Source: Mycobacterium sp. SMC-4
Lineage (GTDB): Bacteria > Actinomycetota > Actinomycetes > Mycobacteriales > Mycobacteriaceae
Assembly (NCBI RefSeq): GCF_025263265.1
Contig: NZ_CP079869.1
Span: 3,224,001-3,288,000 of the forward strand
Length of the DNA stretch: 64,000 nt
Direction: 5' to 3'
Part shown: positions 27,457 to 39,417 of the stretch, one piece after another
How positions within the stretch are numbered: the stretch's first letter is position 1
Layout of the letters: each line of letters starts with the position of its first letter
Position numbers and translations under genes: made by a program
Notes under the pieces: generated by a model
Told to the model about the DNA's origin: nothing
Database searches by the model: none
The model's input: only the letters and a program-made list of their open reading frames with translations

Positions 27457-28979
27457 CCGTGACGCTGACCTTCCAGTGTGCGGGCCCGTCGGCCCTGCTT
27501 ACGCTGGCCAGCACCATATCGGACGTCGCCGCGGTCAGCCTTAACCGGCTGCTCGGCGCGACGCGACGACGTGCGCGCCGGGCGTCCGGTGGTGGTCGCG
27601 GTGCGTTTGGCCCGCCGCGCCGTGGAGCCACCCGAACGACTGCTCCCCGACCGCAACCGGTCACGCAACGCCTCGGTGCGCGTCGGCACATACGGCGCCG
27701 GCAATGGCAGCCGCAGCAGACGGTTGACCCGATCGTCGCGGCCGGCACGCAGAGCTGCCACCGCCTCGGGTTCATGTCGGGCGGCGTTGGCCATGATGCC
27801 CATCATGAACAGCGTGGTCGCCGTCGAGGTACCCCCGGCCGAGATCAGCGGCAGCTGCAGCCCGGTCACCGGCAGCAGCCCGACGACATATCCGACGTTG
27901 ATGAACACCTGCGACAGGATCCACAGGGTGGCGGTTGCGGTGAGCAGCCGCAGGAACGGATCGGCCGAGCGGCGTGCGATCCGCATGCCGGTGTAGGCGA
28001 ACAGGCCGAACAGGCCGAGCAGTCCGGCGGCACCGACGAAACCGAGCTCCTCGCCGATGATCGCGAAGATGAAGTCGTTGTGGGCGTGCGGCAGGTAGTT
28101 CCATTTCGCCGAGCCTTGCCCCAGACCGTCACCGAAGATGCCGCCGTTGGCCAGCGCGAACCGGGCCTGTCGAGCCTGATAGCCGGCGCCCTGGGCATCA
28201 GCTGCCGGGTTCAGCCAGGACTGCACCCGGGCCGAGCGGTAGCCGGCCGAGAATGCCAGCACCACGCCGGCGACCAATACCGCTCCCAGCGAGCTGAGGA
28301 ACACTCGCAGCGGCAGGCCCGCGTACCACAGCAGACCGAGCAGGATCACGCCCATCGACAAGGTCTGCCCCAGGTCGGGCTGATACACGATCAAGGCGAG
28401 CGCGATGACCGCGGCGGGCACCAGCGGCACCAGCATCTCGCGCAGTGACGCGCGTTCCATCCGGCGCGCGGCCAGCAGGTGGGCTCCCCAGATCGCGAAC
28501 GTGATCTTGGCCACCTCGGAGGGCTGCATCGAGAAGCCCGCGACCACGAACCAGCTGCGGGATCCGTTCGACAGCGTGCCGATGCCGGGGATCAGGACCA
28601 GGACCAGCAACACGATCGACAGCGCGTAGCCGGTGAAGGCGAACCTGCGCATCACGGCCACCCGGGTCCGCAGCGCCACGTAGAACGCCACCAGCCCGAT
28701 CCCGGCCCACAGTGCCTGCCGACTGAACACCGACCAGGGTGAACCGGCGTGGTCGTAGGAGTAGACCCCTGAGGCGGACAGGACCATCGTCAGGCCCATC
28801 GTGGTGAGCAGCGCGATGATGGCGATGATCAGGTGAAACGACGTCATCGGGCGGTTCAGCCAGGCGCCGAACCGGGTACGGGGCATCGGCGACGCGGCTT
28901 GGGTGGCCGGCGCTGCCGGGGTCGCGTCGACAGCCGCGGTGGCCCGCCGGTTACGCAATCGGGTGAGAATGTTGCTCAC
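27453..28979 (-). CDS. ftsW: SEDS peptidoglycan glycosyltransferase FtsW
   Basis: A 508-residue polytopic SEDS protein with about ten membrane helices. It has the conserved [49 protein letters not shown] (catalytic region) and [19 protein letters not shown]. It polymerises lipid II at the septum together with the transpeptidase PbpB. A basic C-terminal tail (about 425-508) is typical of mycobacteria and is the reported contact to FtsZ. GTG 28979 lies 24 bp after the murD stop. Confidence 0.97.
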   Translation of the reverse strand: MSNILTRLRNRRATAAVDATPAAPATQAASPMPRTRFGAWLNRPMTSFHLIIAIIALLTTMGLTMVLSASGVYSYDHAGSPWSVFSRQALWAGIGLVAFYVALRTRVAVMRRFAFTGYALSIVLLVLVLIPGIGTLSNGSRSWFVVAGFSMQPSEVAKITFAIWGAHLLAARRMERASLREMLVPLVPAAVIALALIVYQPDLGQTLSMGVILLGLLWYAGLPLRVFLSSLGAVLVAGVVLAFSAGYRSARVQSWLNPAADAQGAGYQARQARFALANGGIFGDGLGQGSAKWNYLPHAHNDFIFAIIGEELGFVGAAGLLGLFGLFAYTGMRIARRSADPFLRLLTATATLWILSQVFINVGYVVGLLPVTGLQLPLISAGGTSTATTLFMMGIMANAARHEPEAVAALRAGRDDRVNRLLRLPLPAPYVPTRTEALRDRLRSGSSRSGGSTARRAKRTATTTGRPARTSSRRAEQPVKADRGDVRYGAGQRKQGRRARTLEGQRHG

Positions 28980-29003
28980 GGAATCGCCCTGACCGCTCGT
29001 CGT

Positions 29004-30467
29004 CTACTTCAGCGCGGCGCGCACAGCGGCGGCGAATGCGTCCCCGCGGTGCCCGTATCCGCGGAACTGGTCGAATGATGCACCGGCCGGCGCCAGCAGC
29101 ACGGCGTCGCCGGGGCCGGCGAGCGCACGGGCGGCCCGGACGACGCCCGCCATCACCGCATCGGCAGACGGCCGCGCCCCGACATCGACCACATCAGTCA
29201 CATTTGTCACAGCTGCATCAGCTTTCACAGGCACCCCAGAATCCTCCCCCGTCACAACTTCGATGACGGGGACATCCGGTGCGTGTCGCGATAACGCCTC
29301 TGCCACGACGGCCCGGTCCCGCCCGATCAGCACCACACCGACCAGCCGATCGGCGACCGCGGCGACGAGGCCATCCACCGATGCGCCCTTGAGCAGTCCA
29401 CCGGCGACCCACACCACCCGCGGGTAGGCCGTGAGGGACGCCTGCGCGGCGTGCGGGTTGGTGGCTTTGGAGTCGTCGACATACGTCACGCCGTCGGCGA
29501 CCGCGACCACCTCGGCGCGATGGCGCCCGACGTGAAAGCCGGCCAGCGCCTCGGCGATCGGCCCGGCCGGCACCCCGACCGCGCGCGCCAGCGCTGCCGC
29601 AGCCAGCGCGTTGAGCACGCCGACGGGACCAGCAACCGGCACGCTGTCGGCTCGCGCGAGCACCTGATCGGCGGCGAAGGCGTTGTCCACCAGCGCGCCG
29701 TCGCGGACACCGAGCTCGCCCGGGCCCGGATCACCGAGCCGGAACCCGACCCGCACCGGCGCCGGTGCGGCCGCCAGCAACTCGGAGGCCACCGCGTCGT
29801 CCAGGCCGGCGACCGCCACCCGGCCGGTCAGCGCGCGCGCCTTGGCCTGTGCGTAGGCCGACATCGAGCCGTGCCAATCCAAATGGTCCTCGGCGACGTT
29901 GAGCACCGCCCCAGCCTCGGGACGCAGCGACGGCGCCCAGTGCAACTGAAAACTGGACAACTCCACGGCCAACACATCGGCGGGCAGATCGAGCTGTGCG
30001 AGCACTGGGTCGCCGATGTTGCCGCACAACACCGAGCGACGGCCTGCGGCCTCCAGCATCGCGTGCAGCATCGAGGTGGTGGTGGTCTTACCGTTGGTCC
30101 CGGTCACCACCAGCCACCGGCGCGGCCGACCGTACCGGCCCGACTGGTCCAGTCGCCACGCCAGCTCCACATCGCCCCACACCGGTATCCCTGCCCTCGC
30201 CGCGGCCGCGAGCACCGGCGCCGTCGGCGGGAAGCCGGGACTGGTGATCACCAGTGCGAACTGGGCCACCCGGGCGGCCGCATCGACGGGACCCACAGTG
30301 GCCACGCCGTCGGCGGCCAGAGCTGCCAGGGTTGCTGCGTCGTCGTCGGTCATCGTCACCTGCACGCCGAGCGGCCGCAGCGCAGCCAGCACGGCCTGCC
30401 CGGTGACCCTGGCCCCGGTGACCAGGACCGCAGCACCCGGTGCGATGGGTTCCAGCACGTCAGGCAC
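29004..30467 (-). CDS. murD: UDP-N-acetylmuramoyl-L-alanine--D-glutamate ligase
   Basis: A 487-residue Mur ligase adding D-Glu. It shows [15 protein letters not shown] in the N-terminal domain, the P-loop [11 protein letters not shown] (121-131), AEDHLDWHG and [13 protein letters not shown] in the ATPase and C-terminal domains. Usual length. It overlaps the mraY stop by 8 bp, the only overlap in this run that is not a four-base ATGA/GTGA. Confidence 0.97.
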   Translation of the reverse strand: MPDVLEPIAPGAAVLVTGARVTGQAVLAALRPLGVQVTMTDDDAATLAALAADGVATVGPVDAAARVAQFALVITSPGFPPTAPVLAAAARAGIPVWGDVELAWRLDQSGRYGRPRRWLVVTGTNGKTTTTSMLHAMLEAAGRRSVLCGNIGDPVLAQLDLPADVLAVELSSFQLHWAPSLRPEAGAVLNVAEDHLDWHGSMSAYAQAKARALTGRVAVAGLDDAVASELLAAAPAPVRVGFRLGDPGPGELGVRDGALVDNAFAADQVLARADSVPVAGPVGVLNALAAAALARAVGVPAGPIAEALAGFHVGRHRAEVVAVADGVTYVDDSKATNPHAAQASLTAYPRVVWVAGGLLKGASVDGLVAAVADRLVGVVLIGRDRAVVAEALSRHAPDVPVIEVVTGEDSGVPVKADAAVTNVTDVVDVGARPSADAVMAGVVRAARALAGPGDAVLLAPAGASFDQFRGYGHRGDAFAAAVRAALK

Positions 30468-31539
30468 CGACGGTGGTCAGCCACTCGCTGTAGAACAGGG
30501 CCACGCCCAGACCGCAGGCGATGGCGGTCAGCAACCAGAATCGGATGATCACCGTTGTCTCAGCCCACCCCACCAGCTCGAAATGGTGGTGGAACGGCGC
30601 CATTCGGAACACCCGCCGACCGGTGGTGCGGAAAGCCAGGATCTGCACCACCACCGAAGTGACCTCGGCGACGAACAGCGCGCCGAGCACCACAGCGAGC
30701 ATCTCGGTGCGGCTGGTGACCGACAGACCGGCGATGACGCCACCGAGAGCCAGCGATCCGGTGTCGCCCATGAAGATCTTGGCCGGCGCGGCATTCCACC
30801 ACAAGAATCCGATGCAGGCCCCGGCGGTGGCGGCGGCGACGATCGCCAGGTCCAGCGGGTCGCGCACGTTGTAGCAGCCCACACCCGGGCTGATCGCACA
30901 GGCGTTGCGGAACTGCCAAAACGTGATCAGCACATACGCCGCGCAGACCATCGCCATCGCGCCCGCCGCCAGGCCGTCGAGTCCATCGGTGAAGTTCACC
31001 GCATTGGACCAGGCACTGACGAGGACCACGCAGAACAGCACGAAGACCGCCGGCGCCAGCGTCACCGTGGCAATCTCACGGACGTAGGACAGTTCAGCGC
31101 TGCCCGGGGTCAGCCCGTCGGCGTTGCGGAACTGCAGCGCCAGCACTCCGAACACCACTGCGGCTAACAGGATCCCGACCGTCTTGGCGGTCTTGTTCAA
31201 GCCCAGGTTGCGCGCCCGGCGAAGCTTGATCATGTCGTCGACGAAACCGACCAGACCCAGCGACGTCGCGAGCATCAACACCAGCAGGCCCGACGCCGAG
31301 GGGCCCTTGCCGTCGATGACGACCCCGACCAGATGGGTGACCAAGTAGCTGGCCCAGATGCCGGCGAGGATGGCCACCCCGCCCATCGACGGCGTGCCGC
31401 GCTTCTTGTGGTGGCTGGGCGGGCCGTCCGCGCGGATCTCGTGGCCGAAGCCCTGCCGGGTGAACAGCCGGATCAACACCGGGGTCAACAGGATCGACAC
31501 CGTCAGTGCGATACCGACGGCGATCAGGATCTGCCTCAT
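30460..31539 (-). CDS. mraY: Phospho-N-acetylmuramoyl-pentapeptide transferase
   Basis: A 359-residue integral membrane enzyme (murX in mycobacteria) that makes lipid I from UDP-MurNAc-pentapeptide and decaprenyl phosphate. About ten membrane helices are visible, with [16 protein letters not shown] (catalytic Asp pair), [28 protein letters not shown] and the His-rich [12 protein letters not shown] 31539 overlaps the murF stop as ATGA. An in-frame extension upstream is Arg/Gly-rich and lacks a membrane start. Confidence 0.98.
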   Translation of the reverse strand: MRQILIAVGIALTVSILLTPVLIRLFTRQGFGHEIRADGPPSHHKKRGTPSMGGVAILAGIWASYLVTHLVGVVIDGKGPSASGLLVLMLATSLGLVGFVDDMIKLRRARNLGLNKTAKTVGILLAAVVFGVLALQFRNADGLTPGSAELSYVREIATVTLAPAVFVLFCVVLVSAWSNAVNFTDGLDGLAAGAMAMVCAAYVLITFWQFRNACAISPGVGCYNVRDPLDLAIVAAATAGACIGFLWWNAAPAKIFMGDTGSLALGGVIAGLSVTSRTEMLAVVLGALFVAEVTSVVVQILAFRTTGRRVFRMAPFHHHFELVGWAETTVIIRFWLLTAIACGLGVALFYSEWLTTVGA

Positions 31540-33053
31540 CGGCCGGCCGCCTCGGTGTCGTCGGGGGCGTCGGTGATCAGTGCGTCGGCCAGCGAACCGA
31601 GCCCCGCCGAGTTCGACGCCTTGACCAGCACGACATCGCCGGGGCGCAGTTCGTCGCGCAGCACCGCCAGAGCGGCCTCGGCGTCGGCCACCGCGGTGGC
31701 CTCCGAACCCCACGACCCCTCCATGACCGCCCCGTGCAGCATGGCGCTCATAGGCCTCCCGGTTCCGACGACGATGAGTCGAGAGACATCTAAGCGCACC
31801 GCCAACCGGCCGATACGGTCATGCTCGGATATCGCGTCGTCACCGAGTTCGGCCATCTCGCCGAGGACGGCGAAACTGCGCCGCTTGTCCGCGTCACCCC
31901 GACTCATCCATGCCAGCGCCTTCAACCCGGCGGCCATCGAGTCGGGGTTGGCGTTGTACGCGTCGTTGATCACCGTGACGCCGTCGGGGCGGGTGCTGAC
32001 CTGCATGCGCTGGCGCGACGCCGGACCGGCCGTGGCGAGGGCGGTCGCGACCTGGTCGAGGGTGGCACCGCACTGCAGCGCCACCGCCGCCGCGCACAAC
32101 GCGTTGGAGACCTGATGATCGCCGTGCACCGCCAGCGTCACCGGCACCGACGCGCCGTGGGCGTGCAGCGTGAATTGTGGTCGCGCCAGCGGGTCCAGGG
32201 TCACCGAGTCGGCCCAGATGTCGAATTCCGGCGAGCGCCCGACCCGAACGACGCGCGCCGAGGTCTTGGCGGCCATCGCCGCGACCACCGCATCGTCGGC
32301 GTTGAGAATCACCACGCCGGACTCTGGAACCGATTGCGGCAGTTCTGATTTGGTTTCCGCGATGGCCTCCCGGGAACCGAACTCGCCGAGATGGGCGGTA
32401 CCGACATTGAGCACCACGCCGACCGACGGGGTCGCGATCGCGGCCAGCGCGGCGATGTTGCCGCGGTGCCGCGCCGACATCTCCAGCACCAGAAAGTCGG
32501 TGGATTCGGCGGCGCGCAGCACCGTCCACGGATGTCCCAGTTCGTTGTTGAACGACCCCGGCGGCGCGACCACCTCGCCCAGCGGCGCCAGCACTGCAGC
32601 GATCAAATCCTTCGTCGAGGTCTTGCCCGAGGACCCGGTGATACCGATGATCGTCAGGCCCCGCTCGACCAGACGTGCAGCAACGGCGGCAGCCAGTTTG
32701 GCCAGCCCGGCGATCACCGCAGCGCCCGAGCCGTCGTGATCGTGCTCGAGGACACTGGAGACCCCGGCGCGCCCACCGGCCGGCGGGTCGGCTGGCGCCA
32801 CGACGACCGCGGGAACGCCGACCGGACGCGCCGCCAGTACCCCGACCGCGCCGGACTGCACTGCCGCGGCCGCGAAATCATGGCCGTCGGCACGCGCCCC
32901 CGGTAGCGCCAGGAACAGGCCGCCCGGCCCGACCGCGCGCGAGTCGAACTCCACACTGCCGGTGACACGCAATTCGGCCGCCTGCACGTCGGTCACGTCG
33001 GCCAGACGCCCGCCGACGATCTCGGCGATCTCGGCCAGGGACAACTCGATCAC
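31536..33053 (-). CDS. murF: UDP-MurNAc-tripeptide--D-alanyl-D-alanine ligase
   Basis: A 505-residue Mur ligase adding D-Ala-D-Ala. The P-loop is [10 protein letters not shown] (139-148); [10 protein letters not shown] and [13 protein letters not shown] are diagnostic of MurF, and the ATPase contains [14 protein letters not shown] 33053 overlaps the murE stop as GTGA. The N-terminal domain carries [12 protein letters not shown], as in MurE/MurF families. Confidence 0.97.
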   Translation of the reverse strand: MIELSLAEIAEIVGGRLADVTDVQAAELRVTGSVEFDSRAVGPGGLFLALPGARADGHDFAAAAVQSGAVGVLAARPVGVPAVVVAPADPPAGGRAGVSSVLEHDHDGSGAAVIAGLAKLAAAVAARLVERGLTIIGITGSSGKTSTKDLIAAVLAPLGEVVAPPGSFNNELGHPWTVLRAAESTDFLVLEMSARHRGNIAALAAIATPSVGVVLNVGTAHLGEFGSREAIAETKSELPQSVPESGVVILNADDAVVAAMAAKTSARVVRVGRSPEFDIWADSVTLDPLARPQFTLHAHGASVPVTLAVHGDHQVSNALCAAAVALQCGATLDQVATALATAGPASRQRMQVSTRPDGVTVINDAYNANPDSMAAGLKALAWMSRGDADKRRSFAVLGEMAELGDDAISEHDRIGRLAVRLDVSRLIVVGTGRPMSAMLHGAVMEGSWGSEATAVADAEAALAVLRDELRPGDVVLVKASNSAGLGSLADALITDAPDDTEAAGR

Positions 33054-34588
33054 GGGACGCCTTCCGTTCCCAACGCCTCCAGTGCGGCGGCGAGCTCATC
33101 GCGGTCATCGAACGGCCGCGTCTGGCCCATGCTGGTCTGTCCCGCTTCGTGCCCCTTCCCGGCAATGAGCACGGTGTCTCCTGCCTGGGCCCATCCGACT
33201 GCGTGCGCGATGGCTTTGCGCCGATCCCCGATCTCGACCACTTCGGCAGCACCGCCGGCGGCCCCGGCCAGCAGCGCCGCCCGGATCGCCGCCGGATCTT
33301 CGTCACGCGGATTGTCGTCGGTGACCACCACCAGGTCGGCCAGCTGCGCGGCGACCCGGCCCATGGGCTCGCGTTTGCCCTGATCCCGGTTTCCGCCGGC
33401 ACCGACCACCACGCCCAGCCGGCCACCACCGCAAGCCCGCAGCGTCTCCAGCACAGCGCTCAGCGCGCCGGGTTTGTGGGCATAGTCGACCAGCGCCGCG
33501 AACCGCTGACCGCGGTCGACCGCTTGCATCCGCCCGGGCACCGCGGCGTCCCGTAACCCGGGCGCGGCCTGCTCGGGTGACACCCCGACCGCATCGAGCA
33601 GTGCGACCGCCAGCAACGCGTTGGCCACGTTGAAGCTGCCGGGCAGGCTGACCTGCAGATGGTGGTGCACACCGGCCGGATCGACGGCGTGGAACTGCTG
33701 GGAGGTGGGCCCGCCCGAGCCTGCGGTGACGTCCTCGACCCGCCAGTCTGCGGGGCCGGTGAGGCTCACCGTCACCGAGTCGTCGCGCCGGCGGGCCAGG
33801 GCCCGGCCCCATTCGTCGTCGACACAGACCACCGCATGCGCCGCATGGGTAGGCGAGTCCAGGTCGAACAGCCTGGCCTTGGCCTCGAAGTAGTCCTCCA
33901 TCGAGGCGTGGAAATCCAGATGGTCGCGGCTGAGGTTGGTGAACCCGCCCACCGCGAACACGGTGCCGTCGACGCGGCCCAACGTCAGCGCATGGCTGGA
34001 CACCTCCATGACCACGGTGTCGACCCCGTGCTCGACCATCGACGCCAGCAGCGCCTGCAGATCGGGGGCCTCCGGTGTGGTCAACCCGCCAGGTAGTTCA
34101 CGTCCGTCGATGCGCACCCCGACGGTGCCGATCAGTGCGGCCACCCGGCCGGCCGCACGCAGGCCCGCCTCGACGAGATAGGTGGTGGTCGTCTTACCCG
34201 ACGTGCCCGTGACCCCGATGACCCGCAGCTTCTGCGACGGGTTGCCGTACACGGCCGAGGCCGCGGTGCCCAGCACCGTGCGCGGAGCCGGATGCACCAG
34301 CACCGGCACCCCGAGATCACCGCTGTCGGTGACTCGGGCCACTCCGTCGGGGTCGGTCAAGATCGCGACCGCGCCGCGCTCGACGGCCTCGGCGGCATAG
34401 CCGGCACCGTGTGAGCGCGCACCCGGCAGACCGGCGAACAGATCGCCCGGTCGGGCGTCTTGACCGCGCAGGGTGACCCCGGTCAGTGCCACGTCTGCCA
34501 CCGGGGCACCGTCGACGGAGACCGCAGACACCAGCTGCGACAGCTCGCGCAGCGGCAGGCCGACAGGATGGCGGGGACGCAGATTCAT
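33050..34588 (-). CDS. murE: UDP-MurNAc-tripeptide synthetase (meso-diaminopimelate adding)
   Basis: A 512-residue Mur ligase. The P-loop is [10 protein letters not shown] (127-136), with [18 protein letters not shown] and the substrate signature DNPRDED (DNPR at 425-428), which marks meso-DAP rather than lysine addition and agrees with mycobacterial peptidoglycan. ATG 34588 starts the conserved protein. It lies 44 bp from pbpB; the Rv2159c-Rv2162c block found between these genes in M. tuberculosis is absent. Confidence 0.97.
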   Translation of the reverse strand: MNLRPRHPVGLPLRELSQLVSAVSVDGAPVADVALTGVTLRGQDARPGDLFAGLPGARSHGAGYAAEAVERGAVAILTDPDGVARVTDSGDLGVPVLVHPAPRTVLGTAASAVYGNPSQKLRVIGVTGTSGKTTTTYLVEAGLRAAGRVAALIGTVGVRIDGRELPGGLTTPEAPDLQALLASMVEHGVDTVVMEVSSHALTLGRVDGTVFAVGGFTNLSRDHLDFHASMEDYFEAKARLFDLDSPTHAAHAVVCVDDEWGRALARRRDDSVTVSLTGPADWRVEDVTAGSGGPTSQQFHAVDPAGVHHHLQVSLPGSFNVANALLAVALLDAVGVSPEQAAPGLRDAAVPGRMQAVDRGQRFAALVDYAHKPGALSAVLETLRACGGGRLGVVVGAGGNRDQGKREPMGRVAAQLADLVVVTDDNPRDEDPAAIRAALLAGAAGGAAEVVEIGDRRKAIAHAVGWAQAGDTVLIAGKGHEAGQTSMGQTRPFDDRDELAAALEALGTEGVP

Positions 34589-34632
34589 GGCTTTGACACA
34601 GTACCGACCCGGTGGGCCCCGCCCGTGCTGTG

Positions 34633-36546
34633 TCAGCCGGCCTGAAGCGTCAGCGGCGCACCCGGATCCGCCGACAGCGGTACGTTGTCGCGCTGCAGCA
34701 GCCAGGACGCGATGTTGTGGAACAGCGGCGCAGCCGAGGATCCCGCCGAGCCGTCGGCGGCCCGGTGCGGTGCGTCCATCATCACGCCGACCACATAGCG
34801 CGGGTCGTCGGACGGGGCCATCCCGGCAAAGGTGATCCAGTAGACGTCGCTGTAGTAGCACCCACAGGCGGGGTTGATCTGCTGCGCGGTGCCCGTCTTG
34901 CCAGAGATCTGGTACCCCTCGACCGCGGCTTGCGGAGCGGTGCCCTGCTGGATGCCTCGGGGGTCGCGCTGAACCACCGATCGGAACATGTCGCGCACGG
35001 TGCGAGCGGTCTGCGCCGAAACCACCCGGACCCCTTCGGGCCGCGGCTCCTCGGTGCGGTTGCCATCCGGGTCCAGCGTGGCCTTGAGGATGCGCGGCGG
35101 GATGCGCACCCCGTCGTTGGCGATGGCCTGGTACATGCCTGTCATCTGCAGCAGCGTCATCGAAAGGCCTTGGCCGATGGGCAGGTTGGCAAAGGTGCTA
35201 CCCGACCACTGGTCGATCGGCGGAACCAGGCCGGCGCTCTCCCCGGGCAGCCCCACCCCGGTGCGCTGCCCGAGACCGAACTTGCGCAGCATCTCCGCGT
35301 AGCGCTCCGGCCCGATGCGCTGGGCCAGCATCAGGGTGCCGACATTGGAGGACTTGCCGAAGACTCCGGTGGTGGTGTAGGGCATCACCCCGTGCTCCCA
35401 CGCGTCTCCCACGGTGACGCCACCCATACCGATCGAACCCGGCACCTGCAGCACCTCGTCGGGGTCGGACAGGCCCATCTCGATGACCGTCGCAGCGGTC
35501 ACGATCTTGTTGACCGAACCGGGTTCGAACGGTGACGAGACCGACGGGTTGCCGAGCTCACGGTTCTTCTGCCGACCGAGATCCTGGGACGGGTTGAACG
35601 TGTTGTCGTTGGACATGGCCAGCACTTCGCCGTTCTTGGCGTCCAGGACGACCGCCGAGACGTTCTTGGCGCCCGAGGCGTCCTTGGCCAGCTGGACCTG
35701 CTGCTGGACGTAGAACTGGATGTCGTCGTCGATGGTCAACATCACCGTGGATCCGTTGACCGCGTCATGGCGGTTGCGGTAGCTGCCCGGGATGACCACG
35801 CCATCGGATCCGCGGTCGTAGGTGATGGAGCCGTCGGTACCGGCGAGCACGGCGTCCAGCGAGTCTTCCAGACCGAGCAGACCGTGTCCGTCCCAGTCGA
35901 TTCCGCCGATGATGTTGGCCGCCAACGCGCCGCCGGGGTACTGGCGCAGATCCTGACGCTCGGAACCGACCTCGGGGAAGTTCGACCGGATCGCGTCGGC
36001 GATCGCCGGGTCCACCGCACGCGCCAGGTAGACGAAAGTCTCCTCACTGCGCAGTTTCTTCAGCACCGCGGCGCTGTCGGGCTTGCCACCCAGCCGAGAC
36101 GACACCTCCTGGGCGATCTCGTTGAGCCGATCATCCGGATCAGGAGCCTCCGAGCCCGTCTCCTGAGCCTTGGCGGCCGCCTCTTCGAGTTCCTTACGCA
36201 CCCGGACGGGCTGGAAAGTCAGCGCTCGTGCCTCGATGGTGAAGGCCAGCTTGTCCTCATTGCGATCCACGATCGAGCCGCGGACCGCGGGATCGATGTC
36301 GGTGACCTTGAGCTGACCGGCGGCCTGAGCGCGCAGCCCCTCGGCCCGGGGCACCTGGATGGTGAACAACTGGGCGGCAGCTATCACCAGCAGCATGAAG
36401 ATCGCCGCGTTTCCGGCCCGGTGTCGGAACACGAAAGAAGCACTGCGCAGGCCGTTCTGCGGGGCGGCCTGCCGGGTGCGACGGGCCCGCGCCGAACGTT
36501 CCTGGGTGGGCGCGGCAGCAGTGCGCCGGCTCGACTTGCGGGTCAC
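34633..36546 (-). CDS. pbpB: Septal class B penicillin-binding protein (FtsI/PBP3)
   Basis: A 637-residue transpeptidase cross-linking septal peptidoglycan. A basic cytoplasmic tail (1-42) and one membrane helix (about 44-64) precede the PBP dimer domain (about 80-235). The transpeptidase domain has the SxxK motif SVNK (344-347, active Ser344), SSN (399-401) and KTGT (550-553). A CGC pair (561-563) follows the KTG motif, as in mycobacterial homologues. GTG 36546 overlaps the preceding stop as GTGA. Works with FtsW. Confidence 0.97.
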   Translation of the reverse strand: MTRKSSRRTAAAPTQERSARARRTRQAAPQNGLRSASFVFRHRAGNAAIFMLLVIAAAQLFTIQVPRAEGLRAQAAGQLKVTDIDPAVRGSIVDRNEDKLAFTIEARALTFQPVRVRKELEEAAAKAQETGSEAPDPDDRLNEIAQEVSSRLGGKPDSAAVLKKLRSEETFVYLARAVDPAIADAIRSNFPEVGSERQDLRQYPGGALAANIIGGIDWDGHGLLGLEDSLDAVLAGTDGSITYDRGSDGVVIPGSYRNRHDAVNGSTVMLTIDDDIQFYVQQQVQLAKDASGAKNVSAVVLDAKNGEVLAMSNDNTFNPSQDLGRQKNRELGNPSVSSPFEPGSVNKIVTAATVIEMGLSDPDEVLQVPGSIGMGGVTVGDAWEHGVMPYTTTGVFGKSSNVGTLMLAQRIGPERYAEMLRKFGLGQRTGVGLPGESAGLVPPIDQWSGSTFANLPIGQGLSMTLLQMTGMYQAIANDGVRIPPRILKATLDPDGNRTEEPRPEGVRVVSAQTARTVRDMFRSVVQRDPRGIQQGTAPQAAVEGYQISGKTGTAQQINPACGCYYSDVYWITFAGMAPSDDPRYVVGVMMDAPHRAADGSAGSSAAPLFHNIASWLLQRDNVPLSADPGAPLTLQAG

Positions 36547-37568
36547 GCCGGCGGACCCGGGACGGCGGGGGCAACCGGGGCGGAATGTTCGGGCAGCGAC
36601 GGGACCGCCGGCGGCGGCGGTACAGCCAGGTCGGCGCCCAGCGGAGCGGCTGCAGCCTCACCCGCAGCGATTGGCGCTTCGAGCGCAGGCGGTTGCTGAC
36701 CCGGAACCGGACCGGGTAGCCCACCCGAAACGGCATGGGGCACTTCGACACCCGGCACCGCCAAGGGCACGGGCAGCAGACCGGCGGCCGGTGGTTGCGC
36801 ACTTGGCAGCCGCACCGGAACCTCACGCGGTTCGACCACCCGCGGCGCCGGCGGGGCCGGCGGCTCGGGTTCGGGCAACGGCACGTTCAACGGCGGCGGC
36901 GGAACCCCGTCGGCGGGTTTGGGGGTGCCCACGACCACCCAGTGACCAGCGGGGTCCTGAATCAGTCGCGCGGTGTCCCGGGACGGGATCATCCCGAGTT
37001 CGCGGGCGGCCTCGGCGAGCGCGGGCGCAGCCTGAGCCTGCAGAACGTCACGTTCGAGCGCCTCCTTCTGCTGCATCAAGGCCTGATTGACCGCGCGTGC
37101 GGCGCCGAGTTGGTACGAGCGCTCCGCGGCATCAGTGGACAGCCACAGCGTCACCCCGAGACCGAGCCCGAGCGCAGAGATCACCAGCACCACGAACGGG
37201 ACCCGCGTGATGAGTCGGCGCGGGTTCAGGTCGATCGACGCCAGTCTGACCAGGATTCGTTGCCGAAGCGGAGGGCGAACAACCTTGGGCGCCTTGGCTT
37301 TCCGGGCCTTCGAACGCGCCTTGGCCTGGGAGGCACTCTTGGGCCGCACCGGACCGTCGGCCGGTCGGGACGTCGGCGTGGTCCGCGGCGCCGACCGGTC
37401 GGGCCGGGTGTCACGGATGTTCTGTCGACCGCGGGGGGCCGCTTCCAGCGTGGCCCGCTTTGCTTCGCGAGAGCTGCGTCGGGAGTCGCGCTGGCGGTTC
37501 TTCCTGGCCGGCTCGCGCGTGCGGTCCGACCCTGTGCGAGTAGTCCGCACCGGTTTCTTCGACTTCAT
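36543..37568 (-). CDS. FtsL-like proline-rich membrane protein (Rv2164c-like)
   Basis: A 341-residue bitopic protein between rsmH and pbpB, the place of ftsL. Residues 1-105 are very basic and disordered, with one membrane helix (about 123-143), a short coiled coil (about 145-190: [18 protein letters not shown]) and a Pro/Ala-rich tail (about 215-341). Position, topology and coiled coil fit FtsL, a divisome scaffold binding FtsQ and FtsB. Sequence identity to classical FtsL cannot be judged here. The start overlaps the rsmH stop as ATGA. Confidence 0.85.
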   Translation of the reverse strand: MKSKKPVRTTRTGSDRTREPARKNRQRDSRRSSREAKRATLEAAPRGRQNIRDTRPDRSAPRTTPTSRPADGPVRPKSASQAKARSKARKAKAPKVVRPPLRQRILVRLASIDLNPRRLITRVPFVVLVISALGLGLGVTLWLSTDAAERSYQLGAARAVNQALMQQKEALERDVLQAQAAPALAEAARELGMIPSRDTARLIQDPAGHWVVVGTPKPADGVPPPPLNVPLPEPEPPAPPAPRVVEPREVPVRLPSAQPPAAGLLPVPLAVPGVEVPHAVSGGLPGPVPGQQPPALEAPIAAGEAAAAPLGADLAVPPPPAVPSLPEHSAPVAPAVPGPPA

Positions 37569-38707
37569 CGCGACTCCCCCATAACTTTCTCGACCGCGCG
37601 CAGCCGGACCGGAGCGCTTCTCGGATTTCGGTTGATCTCGTCAGCGTCGGCGCGTTCGGCGCCGCGGGTCAGTGCGACGAATTGTGCTTGGTGGCCGGGC
37701 AGTTCGACCGGCAGCCCGGGCGGTGTGCGCGAGGCGGTCGCCGCCGCGAACGCGGTTTTGACGATTCGGTCTTCCAGAGACTGATAGGCCATCACGGCGA
37801 TCCGGCCGCCGGGCCGAATCGCGTCGAGGGCAGCGGGGATGGCCCGGTGCAGCGACTCCAGTTCGGCGTTGACGGCGATGCGTAATGCCTGGAAGGTGCG
37901 CTTGGCTGGGTGGCCGCCAGTGCGACGGGCCGGCGCGGGGATCGCCGCATAGAGCAATTCGACCAGCTCAGAGGTGGTGCGCAATGGTGCCGTAGCTCGG
38001 CGTCGCACAATGTGGGAGGCGATGCGCCCGGCGAACCGCTCCTCGCCGTAGTTGCGCAGTATGCGGGCGATGTCCTTCTCGCCGTAGCTGTTGAGGATCT
38101 CGGCTGCGGTCAGCTCCGACTGGCGGTCCATCCGCATGTCCAGCGGAGCGTCGGTGGCGTAGGAGAAGCCCCGCTCGACCTGGTCGAGCTGCATCGACGA
38201 CACTCCGAGATCAAACAGGATCGCGTCCACTTCCGCTGTCGCCGAGGGGCTTTGCGCGATCGCCTCAACGAGGCCGTCGTAACGGGTCTGCACCAGGGTG
38301 ACCCGGTCGGCGAACGGCTCCAGTCGCCGGCGCGCGAGGTTCAGCGCCTCCGGATCACGGTCCAGCCCGATCAGTGACAGACCGGGGAACTGGTCGAGGA
38401 AGCGCACCGCGTGGCCGCCGGCGCCCAGCGTCGCATCGACGAGCGTAGCGCCGGCGCCGTCTCCGCTGCGCCGCATGAGCGCCGGGGCCAGCAGCTCAAC
38501 ACATCGGTCGAGCAGTACCGGGATATGTGGCTCGTGATCGACCATCGCAGCACCGTGGGGTTCAGGGGCGGCCCCTGCAGTGTGGTCCCTGTCCGAGAGC
38601 ACGAACCTGACGTCGGGGAAGTACGTCAGGGTCGGTTCGGGCAGAGGCCACACTGCACGGACCTGCCGGCCAGTGGGCAGATCAAAAGATGTCGCCGAGT
38701 GCTTCAT
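37565..38707 (-). CDS. rsmH: 16S rRNA m4C1402 methyltransferase RsmH (MraW)
   Basis: A SAM-dependent methyltransferase modifying C1402 of 16S rRNA. It has [24 protein letters not shown] (SAM loop), [20 protein letters not shown], the insert domain with [24 protein letters not shown] and [10 protein letters not shown]. The start is uncertain. ATG 38707 overlaps mraZ by 26 bp and has no clear ribosome site. GTG 38656 has GCAGG 8 bp upstream and keeps the mycobacterial [15 protein letters not shown] segment. ATG 38545 gives the minimal enzyme. Confidence 0.93.
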   Translation of the reverse strand: MKHSATSFDLPTGRQVRAVWPLPEPTLTYFPDVRFVLSDRDHTAGAAPEPHGAAMVDHEPHIPVLLDRCVELLAPALMRRSGDGAGATLVDATLGAGGHAVRFLDQFPGLSLIGLDRDPEALNLARRRLEPFADRVTLVQTRYDGLVEAIAQSPSATAEVDAILFDLGVSSMQLDQVERGFSYATDAPLDMRMDRQSELTAAEILNSYGEKDIARILRNYGEERFAGRIASHIVRRRATAPLRTTSELVELLYAAIPAPARRTGGHPAKRTFQALRIAVNAELESLHRAIPAALDAIRPGGRIAVMAYQSLEDRIVKTAFAAATASRTPPGLPVELPGHQAQFVALTRGAERADADEINRNPRSAPVRLRAVEKVMGESR

Positions 38708-39116
38708 CGCTGGCCGCGGAGAAGTTCTCTTCGTGTAGCTCCTGGTAGTTGCGCCAAGCCTCGGCGTCCCAGATCTCGAGGAACTCGATCGATCCGATGA
38801 CGACGCAGTCCTTGCTCAGGTCGGCGTAGCGCCGGTGTTCCGAGGACAGAGTGATCCGCCCCTGCGCGTCCGGATACTGCTCGTCGGTGCTGGCCGCCAG
38901 ATTTCGCAGGTACGCCCGAGCCTGCGGATTGCCGCGTTTGGCGCGTCCATTGATCTCGGCGATCATCGCCTCGAACTCCGCTCGCGGATAGACAGCAAGG
39001 CTGTGATCTTGACTTTTGGTGACCATCAACCCTCCTGCCAATGCGTCGCGGAACTTGGCGGGCAACGTGAGCCGCCCCTTGTCGTCGAGCTTGGGCGTGT
39101 AGGTGCCGAAGAACAT
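38682..39116 (-). CDS. mraZ: Transcriptional regulator MraZ
   Basis: A 144-residue AbrB-fold protein with two tandem SpoVT/AbrB-like halves: [23 protein letters not shown] (N-terminal, DNA-contact DKGRLTLP) and [16 protein letters not shown]. MraZ binds repeats upstream of its own gene and represses dcw transcription in studied bacteria. ATG 39116 has GAGG 7 bp upstream. It is the first gene of the cluster. Three direct repeats typical of MraZ boxes lie 60-90 bp upstream. Confidence 0.97.
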   Translation of the reverse strand: MFFGTYTPKLDDKGRLTLPAKFRDALAGGLMVTKSQDHSLAVYPRAEFEAMIAEINGRAKRGNPQARAYLRNLAASTDEQYPDAQGRITLSSEHRRYADLSKDCVVIGSIEFLEIWDAEAWRNYQELHEENFSAASDEALGDIF

Positions 39117-39177
39117 CTCGTCACCTCGCAGACCTTCTCAAGCCTTGCCCTTCACGAAGCCCCGGTCGCTCCGTTGT

Positions 39178-39203
39178 CCGCCACTTTACCCCACAATCCC
39201 CCA
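39178..39203 (-). promoter_or_regulatory. MraZ-box-like direct repeats upstream of mraZ
   Basis: On the minus strand TGGGG, TGGGG and TGGCG begin at 39203, 39193 and 39183, an exact 10-bp period. MraZ binds TGGGN motifs spaced in this way in other bacteria, so this is the probable autoregulatory operator of the dcw operon. A TAAAG between the second and third repeats may belong to the promoter. Confidence 0.7.
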
Positions 39204-39369
39204 CTTTGCGCCTAATCCTCCCGCGCGTTTCCACTCAGAGCCCGCTCATCGGCAGTGGGAATCCAGACAAGGGACCCCCGGCGACGCAGCGCACGGGCAG
39301 ACGCGGGACAAAAGCCCTGTTCAGCGGCCTACGGCGGCACCAAACTCAGATGTGGGGCGTAGTGGGGCC

Positions 39370-39400
39370 AAAAAAGGGGGCAGCCCGACCGGGCTGCCCC
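39370..39400 (-). terminator. Intrinsic terminator after the DUF3040 gene
   Basis: GGGGCAGCCC (39377-39386) and GGGCTGCCCC (39391-39400) form a perfect 10-bp stem with a 4-base loop. In the minus direction it is followed by CC and six T residues (39375-39370). It lies 18 bp past the DUF3040 stop and isolates that gene from the dcw operon. Confidence 0.9.
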
Positions 39401-39417
39401 TACCGAGTGAGTCCGAG

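Larger units (their letters stand above)
39117..39417. other. Intergenic region mraZ-DUF3040 with operator repeats and terminator
   Basis: This 301-bp stretch has no gene. It holds the mraZ leader and ribosome site, three MraZ-box-like repeats on the minus strand (39178-39203), a second TGGGG pair with 10-bp period on the plus strand (39353-39357 and 39363-39367), and an intrinsic terminator for the DUF3040 gene (39370-39400). The stretch 39210-39350 shows nothing recognisable. Confidence 0.7.
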
